From positions 105,452-169,451 of the forward strand of contig NZ_JAHLPT010000004.1 of the NCBI RefSeq assembly GCF_018918025.1: a DNA stretch of 64,000 nt, written 5' to 3'. This DNA is from Oscillibacter sp. MSJ-31. GTDB taxonomy: Bacteria; Bacillota; Clostridia; Oscillospirales; Oscillospiraceae. The position numbers and the translations under genes were made by a program. Under the pieces are notes generated by a model that saw only the letters and a list, made by a program, of their open reading frames with translations, was not told the origin of the DNA and made no database searches. Shown in pieces: positions 23,250-32,037 of this stretch (the first letter of the stretch is position 1; each line of letters begins with the position of its first letter).

Positions 23250-24254
23250 TTATTTTTCGAGCAGCAGCTCCGCGATCTGCACGGTGTTGGTCGCCGCGCC
23301 CTTGCGGACCTGGTCGCCGCAGCACCAGAGGTTCAGCCCGCGCTCGTCGGTCAGATCGTCGCGGATGCGGCCGACGTAGACGAGGTCCTGATCGCTCGTG
23401 TCGAGCGGCATGGGGTAGACCTTGCTCGCAAGGTCGTCGGTCAGCTTGCAGCCGGGCGCGGCGGCGATCAGCTCACGCGCGCGCTCGACGCTGATCTTCT
23501 CCTTTGTGCGCAGCACGACGGAGACGGAGTGGCTGCGCACCACGGGCACGCGCACACAGGTGCAGCTGACCTTCATCTCGGGCAGATGGAGGATCTTGCG
23601 GCCCTCGTTCTGCATCTTCATCTCCTCGCTCGTGTAGCCCATGTACGCCTCGCCGCCGATCTGGGGGATGACGTTGTAGGCGATCTGGTACTGGAACACC
23701 TTCGGCTCGACGGGCTTGCCCGCGGCGAGCGCCGCGACCTCATCGTGCAGCTCGTCGATGCCGTTCTTGCCCGCGCCGGAGACCGCCTGATAGGAGCTGG
23801 CGATGATGGTCTCGATGGGGCTTTCCTTCGCCAGCGCGTTGATGGCAACGAGGGTGACGATGGTGGTGCAGTTGGGGTTGGAGATGATGCCGCTGTGCCA
23901 CTTCACGTCCTCGGGATTGATCTCGGGGATGACCAGCGGCACCTTGGGGTCGAGACGGAAGGCGCTGGAGTTGTCGACGAACACCGCGCCGGCCTTAACG
24001 ATGGCGGGCGCGAAGCGCTCGGCAATGTCGTTCTCCGCCGCGCCGAGCACGATGTCGAGACCCTCAAAGGCGTCGTCCGACGCCTCGACGATCGTGCACT
24101 TCCTGCCGCCGAAGTCGATCTCGCTGCCCGCGCTGCGCGCGGAGGCGATAGGGCGCAGCTCGCCGACGGGGAACTTGCGCTCGAGCAGAATTTTCATCAT
24201 TTCCTGACCCACGGCGCCCGTCGCGCCGAGAATGCCTACATTATAAAGCTTCAT
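23250..24254 (-). CDS. asd: Aspartate-semialdehyde dehydrogenase
   Basis: The 334-residue enzyme starts MKLYNVGILGATGAVGQEMM with the NADP-binding GATGAVG loop. The catalytic cysteine lies in SNPNCTT near residue 127, followed by YQAVSGAGKNGIDEL. It converts aspartyl phosphate to aspartate semialdehyde, the branch point for lysine, diaminopimelate, methionine and threonine. The length is normal. It is third in the operon, 21 bases after lysC. Confidence 0.96.
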   Translation of the reverse strand: MKLYNVGILGATGAVGQEMMKILLERKFPVGELRPIASARSAGSEIDFGGRKCTIVEASDDAFEGLDIVLGAAENDIAERFAPAIVKAGAVFVDNSSAFRLDPKVPLVIPEINPEDVKWHSGIISNPNCTTIVTLVAINALAKESPIETIIASSYQAVSGAGKNGIDELHDEVAALAAGKPVEPKVFQYQIAYNVIPQIGGEAYMGYTSEEMKMQNEGRKILHLPEMKVSCTCVRVPVVRSHSVSVVLRTKEKISVERARELIAAAPGCKLTDDLASKVYPMPLDTSDQDLVYVGRIRDDLTDERGLNLWCCGDQVRKGAATNTVQIAELLLEK

Positions 24255-24275
24255 GGTATTGCCCTCACCTTTTCC

Positions 24276-25598
24276 TTAAATATGTTCCTTGACAAAGCTG
24301 TCATACAGTACGCGAATGGCCTGCGCGAAGTCCTTTTCCTCCACGCCGACAATGATGTTCAGCTCCTCGGGGCCCTGCGTGATCATGCGGATGTTCACGC
24401 CGTTCTCACCGAGCTTGGCAAAGATCTTGCCGGAAACGCCGGGGCGGTACGCCATCTTCCGGCCGACCGCCGCGACGACCGCGATGTGCTCCGTCACCGT
24501 TATCTTATTCGGCTGCACCTCTTTTTGCAGCTCGCCCAGCATGGCGTAGAGACATTTGGAGACCTTTTTGCTCTCCACCACCAGCGAGATGATGTCGATG
24601 CCGGAGGGGATATACTCCACGTTGACCTCGTGCTTGGCGAGAATTTCCAGGATCCGCACGAGCGTGCCGGGGTCGCCGGACATACCGGTCTTGGCGATGG
24701 TGATGACGGAGAAGCCCTTCTTGCCCGCGATGCCGGTGATGAAGCTGCCGTCGTTCGTGTCCTCCTCGATGCTCTCGAGAATGGTGGTGCCGGGGTGCTC
24801 CGGCTCGTTCGTGTTGCGGATGTTGAGCGGGATGTTCTTCTCACGCACGGGGAAGATGGTGCCCTCGTGGAGCACCTGCGCGCCGATGTAGCTCAGCTCG
24901 CGCAGCTCGCCGTAGGTGAGGTGGCGGATGGGCGCGGGATCGTCCACGATGCGCGGGTCGGCCATCAGAATGCCGGAGACGTCCGTCCAGTTTTCGTAGA
25001 CGTCGGCGTCCAGCGCCGCCGCCGCCAGCGCGCCAGTGATGTCGCTGCCGCCGCGGGAGAAGGTGCGGATGCGCCCGTCGGGCATCACGCCGTAGAAGCC
25101 GGGAATGACCACGCTGCGGTCGCCCGCGGCGCGGCGCAGCGCCTCGTAGGTCGCGTCGGTATCCACCGTGCCGTCGAAGCGGAACTTCACCCACTCGGCG
25201 GCGTCGAGGAACTCGTAGCCGAGGTACTCGGCCATCAGCCGCGCGGAGAAGTATTCGCCGCGCGAGGCCAGCTCGTCCTTTTCGATGCCCTCCTGCATCT
25301 TCGCCCACAGAGCGTCGAAGTCGGGATTCAGGTCGAGCTTCAGACCGCAGTCGTGCACGATCTCGAGATAGCGCGTGCGGATCATGTCGAAAATCTCCTC
25401 GCAGCTCACACCGTATTTGATGTGCGCGGCGCAGAGGTACAAAAGATCGGTGATCTTGTGGTCGCCGGAAAAGCGCTTGCCGGGCGCGGACACGATGACC
25501 ACGCGGCGGGACTCGTCGGCCTCCACGATGGCCTTGACCTTGGCGAACTGCTGGGCGTCGGCGAGCGACGAGCCGCCGAATTTCAGAACTTTAAGCAT
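24276..25598 (-). CDS. lysC: Aspartate kinase
   Basis: The 440-residue enzyme begins MLKVLKFGGSSLAD with the kinase KFGGSS motif. GRIRTFSRGGSDITGALAAAALDADVYENWTDVSGI forms the substrate pocket. Two ACT-like regulatory modules follow from about residue 290 (GFSVITIAKTGMSGDPGTLVRILEILAKHEVNVEYIPSG, then MAYRPGVSGKIFAKLGENGVNIRMITQGPEELNIIVGV), so feedback inhibition by a pathway amino acid is expected. It makes aspartyl phosphate, the substrate of Asd encoded just downstream. Confidence 0.96.
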   Translation of the reverse strand: MLKVLKFGGSSLADAQQFAKVKAIVEADESRRVVIVSAPGKRFSGDHKITDLLYLCAAHIKYGVSCEEIFDMIRTRYLEIVHDCGLKLDLNPDFDALWAKMQEGIEKDELASRGEYFSARLMAEYLGYEFLDAAEWVKFRFDGTVDTDATYEALRRAAGDRSVVIPGFYGVMPDGRIRTFSRGGSDITGALAAAALDADVYENWTDVSGILMADPRIVDDPAPIRHLTYGELRELSYIGAQVLHEGTIFPVREKNIPLNIRNTNEPEHPGTTILESIEEDTNDGSFITGIAGKKGFSVITIAKTGMSGDPGTLVRILEILAKHEVNVEYIPSGIDIISLVVESKKVSKCLYAMLGELQKEVQPNKITVTEHIAVVAAVGRKMAYRPGVSGKIFAKLGENGVNIRMITQGPEELNIIVGVEEKDFAQAIRVLYDSFVKEHI

Positions 25599-25604
25599 TT
25601 TCCT

Positions 25605-26708
25605 TTACTCCTCCTCGATCCTTGCTAAGAATACCGGTTCGCCGCACGAGCGCGCGCGCTCGGCGCGCGCAAAGGCCTCGGCGACGGTGATGGGCCCGGT
25701 GCAGACGGTCTCGCTGCCCGTGCGCAGGTAGAAGCGGCCGGCCGCCGCGGAATTGTCGATGTGCTTCGCCTCGTGCCGCGAGACATAAAAGCTCGGGCAG
25801 CCCTCGATGACGTCCACGCAGTCGCTCAGCACACTGCTGCCGGTGGGATAACCGCCCGCGCCCGCGCCGGAAAAGCTCAGCTCGCCGAAGCGCGCGCCGC
25901 GCAGGGTGACGAGGTTTCCCGTGCCGTTCGTCTGCGCGACCGGCGACGCGGTGGGGAAGAGCGTGGGGCAGACAAAGGCGGAGATGCGGCCCTCGTGCCG
26001 TTCGGCGTGGACGAAGAGCTTGCAGACCCTGCCCAGCTCGCGCCAGGCGGCGAAATCCTTTTTCTCCACGCTCGAGATGCCGAAGCAGGGGATCTCCTCC
26101 TCCCGCACCGACGCGCCGAAGGCGAGGTTCGCGCTGAGCACCAGCTTGCGCCGCGCGTCGTAGCCCTCCACGTCCGCAGTGGGATCGGCCTCGGCGTAAC
26201 CGAGCGCTTGCGCCTCGCGCAGACAGGTGGTATAATCGACGCCGGAGGCCGTCATGGCTGAGAGCATGTAGTTCGTCGTGCCGTTCAGGATGCCGCCGAC
26301 GGCGGTGATCTCATCGAGCCGCGCGGCGCGGGAGAGGGACGTGAGCCACGGGATGCCGCCGCCCGCCGCCGCCGTGCAGCGCAGCGACACGCCGCACTCC
26401 CTCGCAAGCTCCAGCAGCTCGTCGTAGTGCGCGCACACGAGCTGCTTGTTCGCGGTGACGACATGCTTGCCCGCGCGCATGGCCGCGCAGATATAACGGT
26501 AAGCCGGCTCCAGTCCGCCCATGACCTCGACCACGATGCCGACCGAGCGGTCGCGCACGATCTCGTCGAAATCATTTGTCACGGTGCAGGGAAGCTCCGG
26601 GCGTGGACGGCGGGATAAAACGCTCGTCACGCGCAGATCGCTCCGCCCGAGCGTGAGCTCGTAGAAGGCCTTGCCGACGGTGCCGAAGCCGAGCAATGCA
26701 ATGTTCAT
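25605..26708 (-). CDS. hom: Homoserine dehydrogenase, short form lacking the ACT domain
   Basis: The start at 26708 (MNIALLGFGTVGKAF) gives the nucleotide-binding loop at the very N-terminus; the ORF upstream of it has no support. The family signature GGILNGTTNYMLSAM and CLREAQALGYAEADPTADVEGYDARRKL are present. The protein ends at residue 367, soon after the SFSGAGAGGYPTGSSVLSDCVDV region, so the C-terminal ACT domain of the usual 400-430-residue clostridial enzyme is missing. It reduces aspartate semialdehyde to homoserine. It is first in the operon, six bases before lysC and divergent from thrC. Confidence 0.93.
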   Translation of the reverse strand: MNIALLGFGTVGKAFYELTLGRSDLRVTSVLSRRPRPELPCTVTNDFDEIVRDRSVGIVVEVMGGLEPAYRYICAAMRAGKHVVTANKQLVCAHYDELLELARECGVSLRCTAAAGGGIPWLTSLSRAARLDEITAVGGILNGTTNYMLSAMTASGVDYTTCLREAQALGYAEADPTADVEGYDARRKLVLSANLAFGASVREEEIPCFGISSVEKKDFAAWRELGRVCKLFVHAERHEGRISAFVCPTLFPTASPVAQTNGTGNLVTLRGARFGELSFSGAGAGGYPTGSSVLSDCVDVIEGCPSFYVSRHEAKHIDNSAAAGRFYLRTGSETVCTGPITVAEAFARAERARSCGEPVFLARIEEE

Positions 26709-26758
26709 GGGGTGTGCCTGCCTTTCTCTCTGTAAAATCCGCCAAGTATGGACGATTT

Positions 26759-26771
26759 GTGCAGTTTGCAC
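26759..26771. promoter_or_regulatory. Inverted repeat in the hom leader
   Basis: GTGCA and TGCAC flank GTT in the 201-base gap between hom and thrC, about 50 bases before the hom start. It could be an operator, but no matching regulator is identified. Confidence 0.25.
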
Positions 26772-26796
26772 GGAAATGTCCGCGGTAGAAAAACAC

Positions 26797-26825
26797 TTGA
26801 CTTTTTGATGGGAACAATATAACAT
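26797..26825 (+). promoter_or_regulatory. Putative thrC promoter
   Basis: TTGACT (26797-26802), 17 bases, TAACAT (26820-26825). TATAAC at 26818 is an alternative -10 with a 15-base spacer. Confidence 0.5.
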
Positions 26826-26909
26826 GAGCATTGTCGAAATGCAATAGGCAATCGAAAAAATATTTTGATATGGCAAATGAAAAAACCGAAAAGCGGAGGT
26901 ATTTTTAAT

Positions 26910-28400
26910 ATGAACTATCAAAGCACGCGGAACGCGGCCCTCACCGCCTCGAGCGCCGAAGCGATCCTGAACGGCCTTGCCCCCGACGGCGGGCTGTACG
27001 CCATGCCGGCCCTCTCGGGGCTGGACTTCGACTGGAAGCGCTGCCTGACGCTCTCCACGCAGGGCATGGCGACGGAGATATTATGCGCGCTGCTGCCCGA
27101 CTTCACGCATGCGGAGATGGAGCAGCTTGTCCATGCCGCCTACACCGGCAAATTCGAGACCGAGGACCTGACCCCCACCGTTCCGGTCGGTGAGGACACG
27201 GTGCTCGAGCTGTTCCGCGGCCCCACGAGCGCCTTCAAGGATGTGGCGCTCTCGATGCTGCCGCACCTGATGACGGCGGCAAAGAAGAAGTGCGGTGTGG
27301 ACGATGAGATCTTGATCCTCACCGCGACCTCCGGCGACACCGGCAAGGCCGCGATGGAGGGCTTCTGCGACGTCGCGGGCACGAAGATCATCGTCTTTTA
27401 CCCGGACGGCGGTGTGTCCGCCGTGCAGAAGGCGCAGATGGTCACGCAGGGCGGCGACAATACCTGTGTCGCCGCGGTGCGTGGCAACTTCGACGACGCG
27501 CAGACTGCCGTCAAGCAGGTCTTTGCCAAGGTCGGCGGCGAGAACCTGCTCGCGGGCAAGGGTGTGCGCCTGTCGAGCGCGAACTCCATCAACATCGGCC
27601 GCCTTGCCCCGCAGGTGGTCTATTACTTCCGCGCCTACGCAGACCTTGTCCGCCGCGGCACGGTCGCCGTCGGCGAGCGGGTGGACTACGTCGTTCCCAC
27701 CGGCAACTTCGGCGACATTCTCGCCGGCTACTTCGCCCGCGAGCTGGGGCTTCCCGTCGGCACGCTCGTGTGCGCGTCCAACGCCAACAACGTGCTCACC
27801 GACTTCATCCGCACGGGCCGCTATGATAAGAAGCGCCCGTTCTACCTCACCAGCTCGCCCTCGATGGACATTCTGGTGTCGAGCAACCTCGAGCGTCTGC
27901 TGTTCCTGCTCTCCGGCGACGAGCAGCTGGTGGCGAAGCTCATGCGTCAGCTCACCGAGGACGGCGCCTACGAGGTGCCGGAGGAGCTGAAGGAGAAAAT
28001 TCAGTCCATCTTCTGGGCGGGCTGCTGCGGCGACGACGAGACGAAGCGGACCATCGGCAGGGTCTGGCAGGAGCATCATTATCTCTGCGACACGCACACC
28101 GCCGTGGCGTGGAACGTCGCGCAGCAGTACAAGACGGCGAACCCTGCTCACGCGCCGGTCGTGGTGCTCTCCACCGCGTCGCCCTACAAGTTCCCCGCCG
28201 CCGTGCTCGAGGGCCTCGGCGAAAAGGCGGGGGGCGACGAGTTCGCCGTCATGGAGCAGCTCGAGCGTCTGACCGGAATTCCCGCGCCGAAGAACCTCCG
28301 CGGTCTGCGCGAGCGCCCCGTGCGCCACACCACCGTCCTCGACCGCGAGGAGATGCTGCCCTTTGTCCTGGAAAAGGCGCAGGAAAAGAAGTGGTTCTAA
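26910..28400 (+). CDS. thrC: Threonine synthase
   Basis: The start at 26910 follows GCGGAGG at a good distance. The 496-residue enzyme has NYQSTRNAALTASSAEAILNGLAPDGGLY at the N-terminus, the PLP lysine in GPTSAFKDVALS near residue 112, and TATSGDTGKAAMEGF, all typical of the longer threonine synthase type. It converts O-phosphohomoserine to threonine. No homoserine kinase gene is adjacent. It is transcribed divergently from hom-lysC-asd, so the cluster covers most of the aspartate-to-threonine route. Confidence 0.96.
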   Translation: MNYQSTRNAALTASSAEAILNGLAPDGGLYAMPALSGLDFDWKRCLTLSTQGMATEILCALLPDFTHAEMEQLVHAAYTGKFETEDLTPTVPVGEDTVLELFRGPTSAFKDVALSMLPHLMTAAKKKCGVDDEILILTATSGDTGKAAMEGFCDVAGTKIIVFYPDGGVSAVQKAQMVTQGGDNTCVAAVRGNFDDAQTAVKQVFAKVGGENLLAGKGVRLSSANSINIGRLAPQVVYYFRAYADLVRRGTVAVGERVDYVVPTGNFGDILAGYFARELGLPVGTLVCASNANNVLTDFIRTGRYDKKRPFYLTSSPSMDILVSSNLERLLFLLSGDEQLVAKLMRQLTEDGAYEVPEELKEKIQSIFWAGCCGDDETKRTIGRVWQEHHYLCDTHTAVAWNVAQQYKTANPAHAPVVVLSTASPYKFPAAVLEGLGEKAGGDEFAVMEQLERLTGIPAPKNLRGLRERPVRHTTVLDREEMLPFVLEKAQEKKWF

Positions 28401-28410
28401 GATGAAAAAA

Positions 28411-28448
28411 GGAAGCAAAGGGGAGACCCTTTCGCTTCCTTTTTTTTT
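28411..28448 (+). terminator. thrC terminator
   Basis: GGAAGCAAAGGG pairs with CCCTTTCGCTTCC (one bulge) around GAGA, followed by nine T residues. Confidence 0.92.
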
Positions 28449-28460
28449 ATATTTACTGTG

Positions 28461-29072
28461 TCAGCCTATGAACCTCGGCACGATCACGCCGCGCGGCGCG
28501 TCGGGCGTCAGTTCAAAGGAGCTGCCGTCAAGACAGTGTACCTCGTCTGCGGGATAGAGCCGCAGGAAGTCCTCCACCGTGGCGATCACATCGTAGCCGT
28601 GGCTGCCGTGGCGGTAGTGCATCGGCACGATCACGCGCGGCGCGATGGCATCCGCCACGCGCCTGGCGGTCTCCGCGTCGATGGTATAGAAGCCGCCGAC
28701 GGGAATCAGCAGCGCGTCACAGCCGCGCAGCGGCGCGAGCTGTTCCCCGCTCAGCTCGTGACCGAGGTCGCCGAGATGCACGACGCGCAGCCCCTCGGCG
28801 GCGAGGATGTGGATGGTGTTCGTTCCGCGCAGCGCGCCGCCCTGATCGTCGTGGAAGGCTTGGACGGTCTCCACCGTGAAGGGACTGTCCCCGCGCGGCG
28901 TGAGCTCCACCGCCTCCACAAAATCGTGATCGCGGTGATGGTGCGAGCAGAGCACCTCGTTCGCGCTCGTATGCAGCGGCGGATAGCTCTCCACATAATA
29001 CGGGTCGAGCACGACGCGGTAGCCGCCGCTTTCGACGGCGAAGCAGGAATGGCCCAGCCAGGTGAGCTTCAT
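28461..29072 (-). CDS. MBL-fold metal-dependent hydrolase
   Basis: The 203-residue protein begins MKLTWLGHSCFAVESGGYRVVLDPYY. It carries the metal-binding HxHxDH pattern as SHHHRDHDF near residue 45, a later GDLGHEL and a final MHYRHGS. It resembles the UlaG/UPF0173 group of small metallo-beta-lactamase-fold hydrolases. The substrate is unknown. The start follows AAGGAG. It is convergent with thrC and followed at a 20-base spacing by no obvious partner. Confidence 0.85.
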   Translation of the reverse strand: MKLTWLGHSCFAVESGGYRVVLDPYYVESYPPLHTSANEVLCSHHHRDHDFVEAVELTPRGDSPFTVETVQAFHDDQGGALRGTNTIHILAAEGLRVVHLGDLGHELSGEQLAPLRGCDALLIPVGGFYTIDAETARRVADAIAPRVIVPMHYRHGSHGYDVIATVEDFLRLYPADEVHCLDGSSFELTPDAPRGVIVPRFIG

Positions 29073-29092
29073 AGGCGTTTTCTCCTTATCGG

Positions 29093-30076
29093 CTATTCTT
29101 CGCTTTTCGGCTCCTCATCCGCGGGAAGCTTGTTTTTCTTTTTGCCGAGCCTGCCGAACGGCTTCTTTTTGCGCACCGCACGCACGACGACCACGGCGAG
29201 CGCCGCCAGCACCGCCAGGAACACAAGGTTGTTCGCGATGCCGATGGCAAGGTCCTCAAGGAATACGCCTGTGTCGCGCAGACCGTTCGTGAAGGCCCGC
29301 GCGATGCGCGCGCCGAAGGTCAGCGGCGCGCCCTCGTTCTCATCGAGCTTGTAGGTCTCGCTGAGCGTCAGGCTCACGGTGGCGTAATCCACCAGCGCAT
29401 CGTAGTGGCGCAGTGTGCCGGAGAGACTTTCGATCTCGTACTCCGTGTCGCTGATGGCGCTCTCAATGGTGATGATGTCCGCCATATTGTCCGCCTTCGA
29501 GAGCAGCTCCTGCAGCCGCTCGAGCTTGATCTGCGCGGTCTTGAGACGGGAGTCGGTGTCGTAGTACGCCTCGGTGATGTTCTCCGCCGAGGAGGACATA
29601 TAGGTGACGTGGCAGAGCGAGCCGACCTGCTCGCAGAAGTGCTCGTACTCCGCGGCGGGCACGCGCACGGTGAATTCACCGTAGCGGTAGCCGCTTGAGC
29701 GATTGCTCAGACTCTTGCTCTCAAAGTAGCCGCCGCAGGACTTCACCAGCTCGGTGATGGCGGACTCGCTCGTCGTGTAGTCCTGCGTCTGCACCTCGAT
29801 GCTCGCACGGTAGATCATCTTCGCGTCGCCCGGAGCGGTCATGCCGCCTGAGAGCGTCTGGCTTTCACCGCTGTCCCAATAGCCGTTCTCGGCGTCGGGC
29901 GTCGGGAGCTCCGGCTCGTCGTAGGCGAAGCTCTCGTCCGTTTTGGCGTAGCTTTGGTTGGTCATCATGTAGTCGCTGCCGGCGGCGCTGTCGCGCGGAG
30001 CCGCCTTGCTGCCGCAGCCCGTGAGCAGGGCAAGGAGCAGCAGCGCGCTGAGAAAAAGGGCAAGCGTTCTCTTCAT
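29093..30076 (-). CDS. DUF4349-domain lipoprotein
   Basis: The 327-residue lipoprotein has a lipobox at LLTGC (MKRTLALFLSALLLLALLTGCGS). A DUF4349 domain runs from about residue 85 to 265: RASIEVQTQDYTTSESAITELVKSCGGYFES, FTVRVPAAEYEHFCEQVG, then a heptad-rich coiled coil (RLKTAQIKLERLQELLSKADNMADIITIESAISDTEYEIESLSG). It ends with one membrane helix and a Lys-rich tail. Such proteins are anchored at both ends in the envelope; their role is not known. The start follows GAGGTGA. Confidence 0.88.
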   Translation of the reverse strand: MKRTLALFLSALLLLALLTGCGSKAAPRDSAAGSDYMMTNQSYAKTDESFAYDEPELPTPDAENGYWDSGESQTLSGGMTAPGDAKMIYRASIEVQTQDYTTSESAITELVKSCGGYFESKSLSNRSSGYRYGEFTVRVPAAEYEHFCEQVGSLCHVTYMSSSAENITEAYYDTDSRLKTAQIKLERLQELLSKADNMADIITIESAISDTEYEIESLSGTLRHYDALVDYATVSLTLSETYKLDENEGAPLTFGARIARAFTNGLRDTGVFLEDLAIGIANNLVFLAVLAALAVVVVRAVRKKKPFGRLGKKKNKLPADEEPKSEE

Positions 30077-30152
30077 CTTTCATCACCTCAATCTTTTATT
30101 TGGGGTCTCTGAAGGGTTTGACGCTGAAAACTGGAAAAAGTTCCCGTTTTTC

Positions 30153-30893
30153 CTATTTTTTCTCGGCTTCCAGCCGCGCAAAGGTCTCCAGCGCGGCGAG
30201 AATGCTGTGCTCCTCGCCCGCGGCGGCCGCGTCGGCGCCGGCGGCGTAGGAGCCGATGCCGTGGGAAATGCACTCCTTCCAGCGCACGACGTTGTTGAGC
30301 ACGCTCGCGCATTTCATGCCGCGCAGCCGCCCGACGGTCAGCAGCGCCGCGGTCTCCATGTCGCTGCCGAGCACGCCCTTTTTCGACCAGTATTCGTTGA
30401 TCTCCTCGATGTCGTCGATGTAAAAGCTCTCGTGGCTGCGGATGATGCCGAGGCGGTGGGCGAAGCCCTGCGCGCGGATGCTCTCCGTCAGCGCGAGCAG
30501 CAGCTCCGTGTCCGGCACGGCGGGATAGCCCTCGCGCACATAGGCGCGAGAGGTGCCGTCGTCGCGCACCGCGCCGGCGGCGATAAGCAGCTCACCGGGA
30601 GCGATGTCTGTCTGTAAGGCTCCGCAGGAGCCGATGCGGATGGCGTGCGTCACGCCGATGTTATGCAGCTCCTCGACCGCGATGCCGGTCGAGACGCCGC
30701 CCATGCCCGTGGACATGGCCAGAATGCGCGCGCCGCGGTAGGCGCCGACAAGGCTGCGGTACTCGCGGTTCATGCCGAGGTCCTCGACCTCGCTCATGTG
30801 CGACGCGATGCGCTCGGCGCGCTTGGGGTCGCCGGGCAGGATGGCATAGCGGACGTTCAAGCTCTCGTCGAGCTGGATATGAGGCTGCTTCAT
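30153..30893 (-). CDS. Nucleoside phosphorylase (PNP/UDP family 1)
   Basis: The 246-residue enzyme has AILPGDPKRAERIASHMSEVEDLGMNREY at the N-terminus, MGGVSTGIAVEELHNIGVTHAIRIGSCGAL, and GSDMETAALLTVGRLRG near residue 170. This is the uridine/purine nucleoside phosphorylase fold, in which the Glu of SDMETAA holds the ribose. It cleaves a nucleoside with phosphate for salvage. The sequence is closer to uridine phosphorylases than to DeoD, but the base specificity cannot be fixed by eye. The start follows GAGGAG. Confidence 0.9.
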   Translation of the reverse strand: MKQPHIQLDESLNVRYAILPGDPKRAERIASHMSEVEDLGMNREYRSLVGAYRGARILAMSTGMGGVSTGIAVEELHNIGVTHAIRIGSCGALQTDIAPGELLIAAGAVRDDGTSRAYVREGYPAVPDTELLLALTESIRAQGFAHRLGIIRSHESFYIDDIEEINEYWSKKGVLGSDMETAALLTVGRLRGMKCASVLNNVVRWKECISHGIGSYAAGADAAAAGEEHSILAALETFARLEAEKK

Positions 30894-30939
30894 ATTCGTT
30901 TCTCCTCTCAGGGTATGGGATTCAGAAGGGGGTGCGCCG

Positions 30940-31884
30940 TCACCGCTCCAGCAGGAAGCGCGCGACGCTTTCCATCGCTGCGGCGGCCTTACGCAGGGGG
31001 AACATCTGAAAGACGTGCCACATCCCCTCGCTCACCTCGAAGCGGCAGGGAACGCCCGCCCGCTCCAGCGCGTGACAGAGCATCTCGGCATCCGAATACA
31101 GGATCTCGTGATCGCCGGCCTGAATGAGCGTCGGCGGGAAGCCGGTAAGGTCGGCAAAGAGCGGCGAAAGATCGGGCGAGGCGTAGTCCCGCCCGCCGGC
31201 GTAGGCGGTGCGCACGGCCTCGATGTACTCCGGCGTGAGCATCGGGTCGCTCTCCACCCGCTCGGCGTAGGACGCACCCGACATCGTCATGTCCGTCCAC
31301 GGAGACATCAGCACCAGCGCCCCGGGCAGGCGGCGGCCCGCCGCCTTGAGACGATGGCACAGCACGAGCGCGAGGTTGCCGCCCGCGCTGTCGCCTGCGA
31401 GCACGACATCCCGCGCGCCGTAGCCCAGCAGCATGAGATGATCCCACGCGCGCAGCGCGTCCTCGACGGCGGCGGGGTAGGGATGCTCGGGCGCGAGACG
31501 GTATTCAAAGCTCAGCACGTCATAGCCCGTAACGTGCGCGAGCTTGGACGCGAGCACGCGCGCGTAGCCGAGGTTGCCGCTCGTGTAGCCGCCGCCGTGG
31601 CAGTAGAGAATGGCGTGACGGCTGCCGTGAGGAGCCTTGAGCCGCATCCACGCGGCGTTCATGCCGCCGAGCGAAAATTCCTCATAGTCCATGCCGGCCA
31701 TCGGCGCGGTCAGCCGGCCGAGGACCTCCTGACTGCGGCGCTGATGCTCCAGCTCCTCCTCGGTCATGGTCTCGGGCGCGCCCGCGCTGTGCAGCGCCTT
31801 GAGCGCGCGCATCAGCGGATCGAGGCGCGGGCTCTCGGCCTCGTTTTTCTTCTTTTTCAGCGGAAGGTTCAGCTTGTTTTCCAT
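30940..31884 (-). CDS. Alpha/beta hydrolase of the hormone-sensitive-lipase family
   Basis: The 314-residue enzyme has the oxyanion motif CHGGGYTSGN near residue 98, the nucleophile motif GDSAGGNLAL near residue 168, and a late MWHVF histidine, giving the Ser-Asp-His triad expected of an esterase. The N-terminal 40 residues are charged. The start follows AGGAGA. It is divergent from the condensation-like acyltransferase and DUF6320 pair at 32038. The three may work together on acyl esters, which is inference from position only. Confidence 0.88.
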   Translation of the reverse strand: MENKLNLPLKKKKNEAESPRLDPLMRALKALHSAGAPETMTEEELEHQRRSQEVLGRLTAPMAGMDYEEFSLGGMNAAWMRLKAPHGSRHAILYCHGGGYTSGNLGYARVLASKLAHVTGYDVLSFEYRLAPEHPYPAAVEDALRAWDHLMLLGYGARDVVLAGDSAGGNLALVLCHRLKAAGRRLPGALVLMSPWTDMTMSGASYAERVESDPMLTPEYIEAVRTAYAGGRDYASPDLSPLFADLTGFPPTLIQAGDHEILYSDAEMLCHALERAGVPCRFEVSEGMWHVFQMFPLRKAAAAMESVARFLLER

Positions 31885-31967
31885 CGTTATCTCCTGCCTG
31901 TGATCAGTCTTCCTGCCTGTATAATATCATGTTTGCGTAAAAAAGAAAAGGAAAACCGTCATTTTTC

Positions 31968-31996
31968 TTGTGGTGTGCGCGCCGCTGTGCTACAAT
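31968..31996 (+). promoter_or_regulatory. Putative promoter of the acyltransferase-DUF6320 pair
   Basis: TTGTGG (31968-31973), 17 bases, TACAAT (31991-31996), about 40 bases before the start codon. Confidence 0.5.
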
Positions 31997-32037
31997 AAGC
32001 CATCCGAGGCGATGCCGCGCGGAAGGAGGAAACGACG

